64,000 bases of DNA from Alitta virens (Eukaryota; Annelida; Polychaeta; Phyllodocida; Nereididae): positions 26,147,396 through 26,211,395 of the forward strand of contig OW028580.1 of the NCBI GenBank assembly GCA_932294295.1, given 5' to 3'. This document shows, piece by piece, positions 60,045 to 64,000 of the stretch. Numbering within the stretch: the first letter of the stretch is position 1; every line of letters begins with the position of its first letter. The notes beneath the pieces were generated by a model. It did no database searches, was not told the DNA's origin, and worked only from the letters and a program-made list of their open reading frames with translations. Both the position numbers and the translations under genes were made by a program.

Positions 60045-63000
60045 TCACCTAAAAACCAAAAGGGTAGAGTGTCGTATGTATCTGTCACCAGGCGCCTCTT
60101 AGAGTAAGTCACTCTGAATTTCTTTACTTCCTCACGGCTAAACAAACTTAAACTCATACTTATTGCGCCTTATTTTATCACATGGTACCTCGACATGGGG
60201 CTGGTCATCATCAGGCAGTGGATTGCTGTCTGGATCTGCCCAAAACCGCACCAGCCAACAAATACTGTCAAAGTTCAAAAGTTTGCCAACTTCATGGTTT
60301 AAAGTGAAGCCTTTGAGCTTAGTTGTCCTCTCGTCATCATTAGTCATGTAGGCGTAAGATTTTGGGCCACTGCTGACAAAGCGAGAGATGAACTAGTTCT
60401 TCTTCAATTCATTTGTCCACTGCCCTAAATGATCGCCCATGTCAGGTGTGTATTGTGTATTGTCCCCCTCCGTGTATTCATAAACCACACTGTCTGTGTC
60501 AAATAGAGTACCCTTTCACCTAAGCTATGCAAGACATTGAAAAGACGGCTCCTAGCATTAGCGGTGGTGAATGCTGCAATGAAAACATTTACGTGGGGCA
60601 TTTCGGGGAGAAATCCCTCAGTGTGGGCATTCTCAACCATGCAGCGATTGCTGTCAAGGACATGCATGCCCTTGAGAGAGATAGACAGGTTGACTAGCAG
60701 CTTGAAAATGTCTGCACCTGTCTCTGTCAGTTTGTGTGTTCGATGGTTATTATTTGCTCCAAACTTACCCCAGAAGCTGTTCAAGAACAGCTTATTTGTT
60801 GCTCTTTTCTCCGGATTGAGCAAAATGTTTTGGGGTTAGAGACGAATGCCTTTGACCACTTCATACTGCTGGTAATACTCAGTTTTCTCGATGTTAGACA
60901 TGTCAGCAGACAGCCACCCCAATGCCTCCTGCTTTCAAAAATAGGTTCACATAATCCGAGAACAGCCCTGGAGTGTCTTGGGTCCTGTCAAACTTTTTCC
61001 TTGAAGTGGCACACCTCAAACACTTTAACTACTGTGTAACCTACACTGAGGGCATCACTCAGATCAACAGATGTCCAGGTGCCTGTTATGTCACGCTCGG
61101 TATTAGGGCAACTACAGGGGTCTTGAGAGCCGGTGTGAGCACACTTGCTACAGAGAGGGAACAAGAGTTTCCCTCCGACATGTACATGGATGGTAGAGAC
61201 CTCTAGATGGTCGTACACGCACCTGTACTAGACCGAAGTATTTGCCGATGTCATGAACTGGTGGATCAATGATCACCTCTGGAATACCAGGAAAACGTCG
61301 TTCTTCAGAACCATGGGATACAAGGAACAGATGTCTACATAGCCGATCCTTTTTCCTTCCCGAGCCTCATGATGGAGCTTCACAGCATTTACACGTCTGC
61401 CTTAAAAAGCCGCTCTCGGATCCAGGTGCTGTAGCATATCATTAGTTTCAAGCAGGTGTCTGAATTTACACTCCCACATCACATGAACTTCAAAGTTCAA
61501 CTCTCGTCGCAGATACGTGAGCCTTGCTTCTGTTCTCTTCCACAGCGATTTCAGACTTTCGTCCGTGTGCAGGTGGCGTACATTTGCGGGGTGTGTTGGC
61601 CTCTGAAGCACCTCTTGCATCTGTGGTACACACAACCATGGAATTCCCATGCTGTCACTTTACCTGTCCTGGGGTTCATATAATAGCCATCGAGTTTCAG
61701 CCAACCGTCCTTGGTCTGATTTAGCACCCGATGTTCATCTCCATTCAGAGCATGCTGAATACACACACCACACTGTTGCGACTTGTACTCAAGCCAGATG
61801 ATCGAGACTCTACTGTGAGTGTCAACCGAAACCACATGATGGCATTCTGGCAAGGGGAGTGGAAACAAATTCCATGCTCTTTATGTAAACAGCGCTCGGA
61901 TCAATTGCTCTCCCATCCTCACTCACAAGACTCAATTTGTCATTTTGCATGTACTCCATGACCTTGCAATCACCTTCAAGCATGATAGAGAACTTTTCTG
62001 TTAAGAACATGTGACAATAAGCAGCCATGCAGACACTGACCAGAGTGTTGTACTGGAAGGGATCTATCCCGAGTCGAGTCACTCTCTCACTCACTTCCCC
62101 AACTTCAACATAATCAACAACTTCTTCTCTGGATGTTATACCCAGTAGCCAACTCCTGAATGCATTACAGCTCTCCTGAAGAATGTTGACATCGTCTTCA
62201 CAGTATGTAAGTATCTCCTTATTAAAATCGAAGACCTTACCCCTCTGCTGAGTATACCATGTTGTGAACTCCTCACGGGCCTTTGACTTCATTCGGTTCA
62301 CTCTGTAGCAGTACGGCATTGGACCCACATAGTCCCACATTTCCTTCTGATCGAAAAACACGGGAAATGTCCCCTTTTTGACACCCTGTAGACCAAAAAC
62401 TTCAGGCATCTGGAAAAAAGGAAATGTCAAGAAGTTTAGCGAGTCAATTATTCGGAACTTCTCCGCATCGATAGCGTCAATTTTACTCCCCCTATAATAA
62501 CTTTAGGGAGCTTCATCGTGGTACAGAAGGTGTACTTCACCATGAAGTAGGCATCGTACGCTTGATCGTTGTGGAAAATGAGAGTGTAGTCAGTGGCAGC
62601 GTCATTACCAAAAAAGGCAACACCTCTCCTACCGCAGTCTTTCCCTTTCATGCACACATCTCTCTCGTCATGCTCCCTTGCTGTATTACCGGGTACATTT
62701 GATGCGCATTTGTTGCGCTGTTCCACAGTGTGAACAGCGCGGGTTGTCACGGTAGCTCACCACAATACAGTGGGAGCACTCCCAGTGTGCAACCAGTAGA
62801 TTGGGCAAGTGAAATTCCCCGGTGGGGTCTGCCTCAAAGTCTGCAAATGCATACTTACATGACACTGACTTGGGCTTTTGCTGTCTGATGTAACAGAAAT
62901 GCACACCAATCACTAGCATCTTACAAATCTTACACTCGCAAGTGCCACATTTGTGTTCCTCACTAGTCTTGTAGAACACTCAGCATCCACTACATCTAGC

Positions 63001-64000
63001 GAGCTTGAACAGGTGCCATTTTCCAGGTGGTATTGGTTACAGGCCACAGAGTGCATAAAGCGATTACATGTCTGACCTCAGTTCTTCTCCATGTCAGTGA
63101 TTGGGCATGACTCCCCTTTACATGATGGACACTGGTCACAGCCAGCATGACCATAGCGAGCATCATAAGTTGTTGGACATAGGCACAAAAGGCTGACTTC
63201 GCAAAGACGCAGTGCACTTTGGTTATTGTGTGAAAGTGACCTACAGCTTTTGCATTTGGAGGGTCACGCTGGTACAGTAAATAAACAGTGCGCTACCTGT
63301 GATTGTCACCCACGTAGAGAGGCCTAACACTTGATCCTCGTCCGAAAACTACAATGCGCGTGTTTGCTGCTCTCTCAAAAGAGGGTATGTCTGTGAAAGT
63401 AGGTACATGTTTCAGGTCAAATCCAGCGGTACAGTGCAGCCTCTGAGCTTCAACAGTTTGAGCATTTTTCCCATTGTGAACCCTCTTGTATTCAATTAAA
63501 GTACGATCATGCAATTGTTTGTTAGTTCGAGGAATGTCATCAAGATGGCCTTGGCTACACTAACAATTGCTTTGGCTAAACATAGATTGTCCTTGTTTTT
63601 AATTTTGCATATGCTTTTCAATCTGCGCAGGTCTTCAATATAATTAACACCTGTACTCACACCTGTTTCCAGCGGATTTCTGATGACACCTACATGTACT
63701 TCTAGGTTCATCTAAGGAAAGCTCTTCATCCGACTGCAACAAGCTTTCCATGAGTTCCACAATTTTGAAAATGGTGAGGGGGTGTAGTGGTATTAGACCT
63801 GTTGAGTGGGGGCTATCAAATGCCTCATTTTGGATAAAAAATCTGACCAGATCCTGACTATTATAGCTCTCATTAAGCCTACCCAAAATGGTTTCGAGTA
63901 CACCCTCAAGACCCCCCATAATGTCTTTCAGATTAACACCCACCAAATTTACATTAAAATGAACCCTGTAAACCATCTCTCTTGCAACTCCTCCATCAGA
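60045..64000 (-). pseudogene. Decayed protein-primed family B DNA polymerase (Polinton/Maverick, adintovirus-like)
   Basis: Such polymerases replicate self-synthesising Polinton elements and related adintoviruses by protein priming. Reading right to left, the sequence shows an N-terminal region open to the window edge (63976-63293), a cysteine/histidine-rich region (about 63217-62900), Exo I with FADFEA (about 62831-62853), Exo II with HNDQAYDAYF (about 62539-62580), Exo III with YCEDDVNIL (about 62177-62211), polymerase motif A with DICSLYP (about 61312-61345), motif B with NSFWGKFG (about 60760-60830) and motif C DTDS (60489-60500). Order and spacing fit the family. The reading frame changes at least eight times, for example near 63650, 62440, 61860, 61285 and 60510, and an in-frame stop lies at 60393-60395 after motif C, so no functional enzyme can be made. 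The C-terminal part fades out near 60045. No terminal repeat, integrase, ATPase or capsid gene is visible here; the rest, if present, lies beyond 64000. Confidence 0.9.

Noticed and set aside
60537..61206. Plus-strand open frames across the polymerase region
   Set aside because: They are shadows of the decayed minus-strand polymerase.

Overview
The window reads as genomic DNA from a marine invertebrate animal. It is AT-rich and gene-poor. Introns follow GT-AG rules, tRNA-derived SINEs, LINE 3' fragments and palindromic MITEs are common, and microsatellites and minisatellites are abundant. The phylum cannot be fixed from sequence alone; mollusc-like lophotrochozoans and invertebrate deuterostomes both remain possible.

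Layout. From 1 to about 53 kb there is no gene I can name. This part is a mosaic of mobile elements and tandem repeats: four 5'-truncated LINE remnants (about 670-2000, 36285-36836, 38665-38945, 44330-44990); a tRNA-derived SINE family (A) with seven copies, two of them with clear 9-11 bp target-site duplications; a second, older SINE family (B) with about eleven copies; one SINE of a third kind; and several MITE families. A striking 3004 bp foldback element lies at 29276-32279, with near-identical ends, 21-bp tandem arrays in both arms and a TTA target duplication. Tandem arrays include four nearly identical 156-bp units (9817-10444) and about 36 copies of a 22-bp unit (27411-28208). Two non-coding stretches (12.6-15.1 kb and 42.0-42.8 kb) carry clustered CRE palindromes and other recognisable transcription-factor motifs.

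The right end holds the genes. An eight-exon plus-strand gene (53123-57154) encodes a complete 309-residue CRAL-TRIO protein resembling alpha-tocopherol transfer protein, a carrier of a hydrophobic ligand; all exon phases join cleanly. About 0.8 kb downstream is a smaller candidate two-exon gene (57965-58373, 98 residues, unidentified). A further plus-strand open region (59129-59505) is also unidentified.

From about 60.05 kb to the window edge, on the minus strand, lies a decayed protein-primed family B DNA polymerase of the Polinton/Maverick (adintovirus-like) type. Its exonuclease and polymerase motifs are in the right order, but at least eight frame changes and stop codons break it, so it is a fossil copy. 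Its upstream end lies outside the window.
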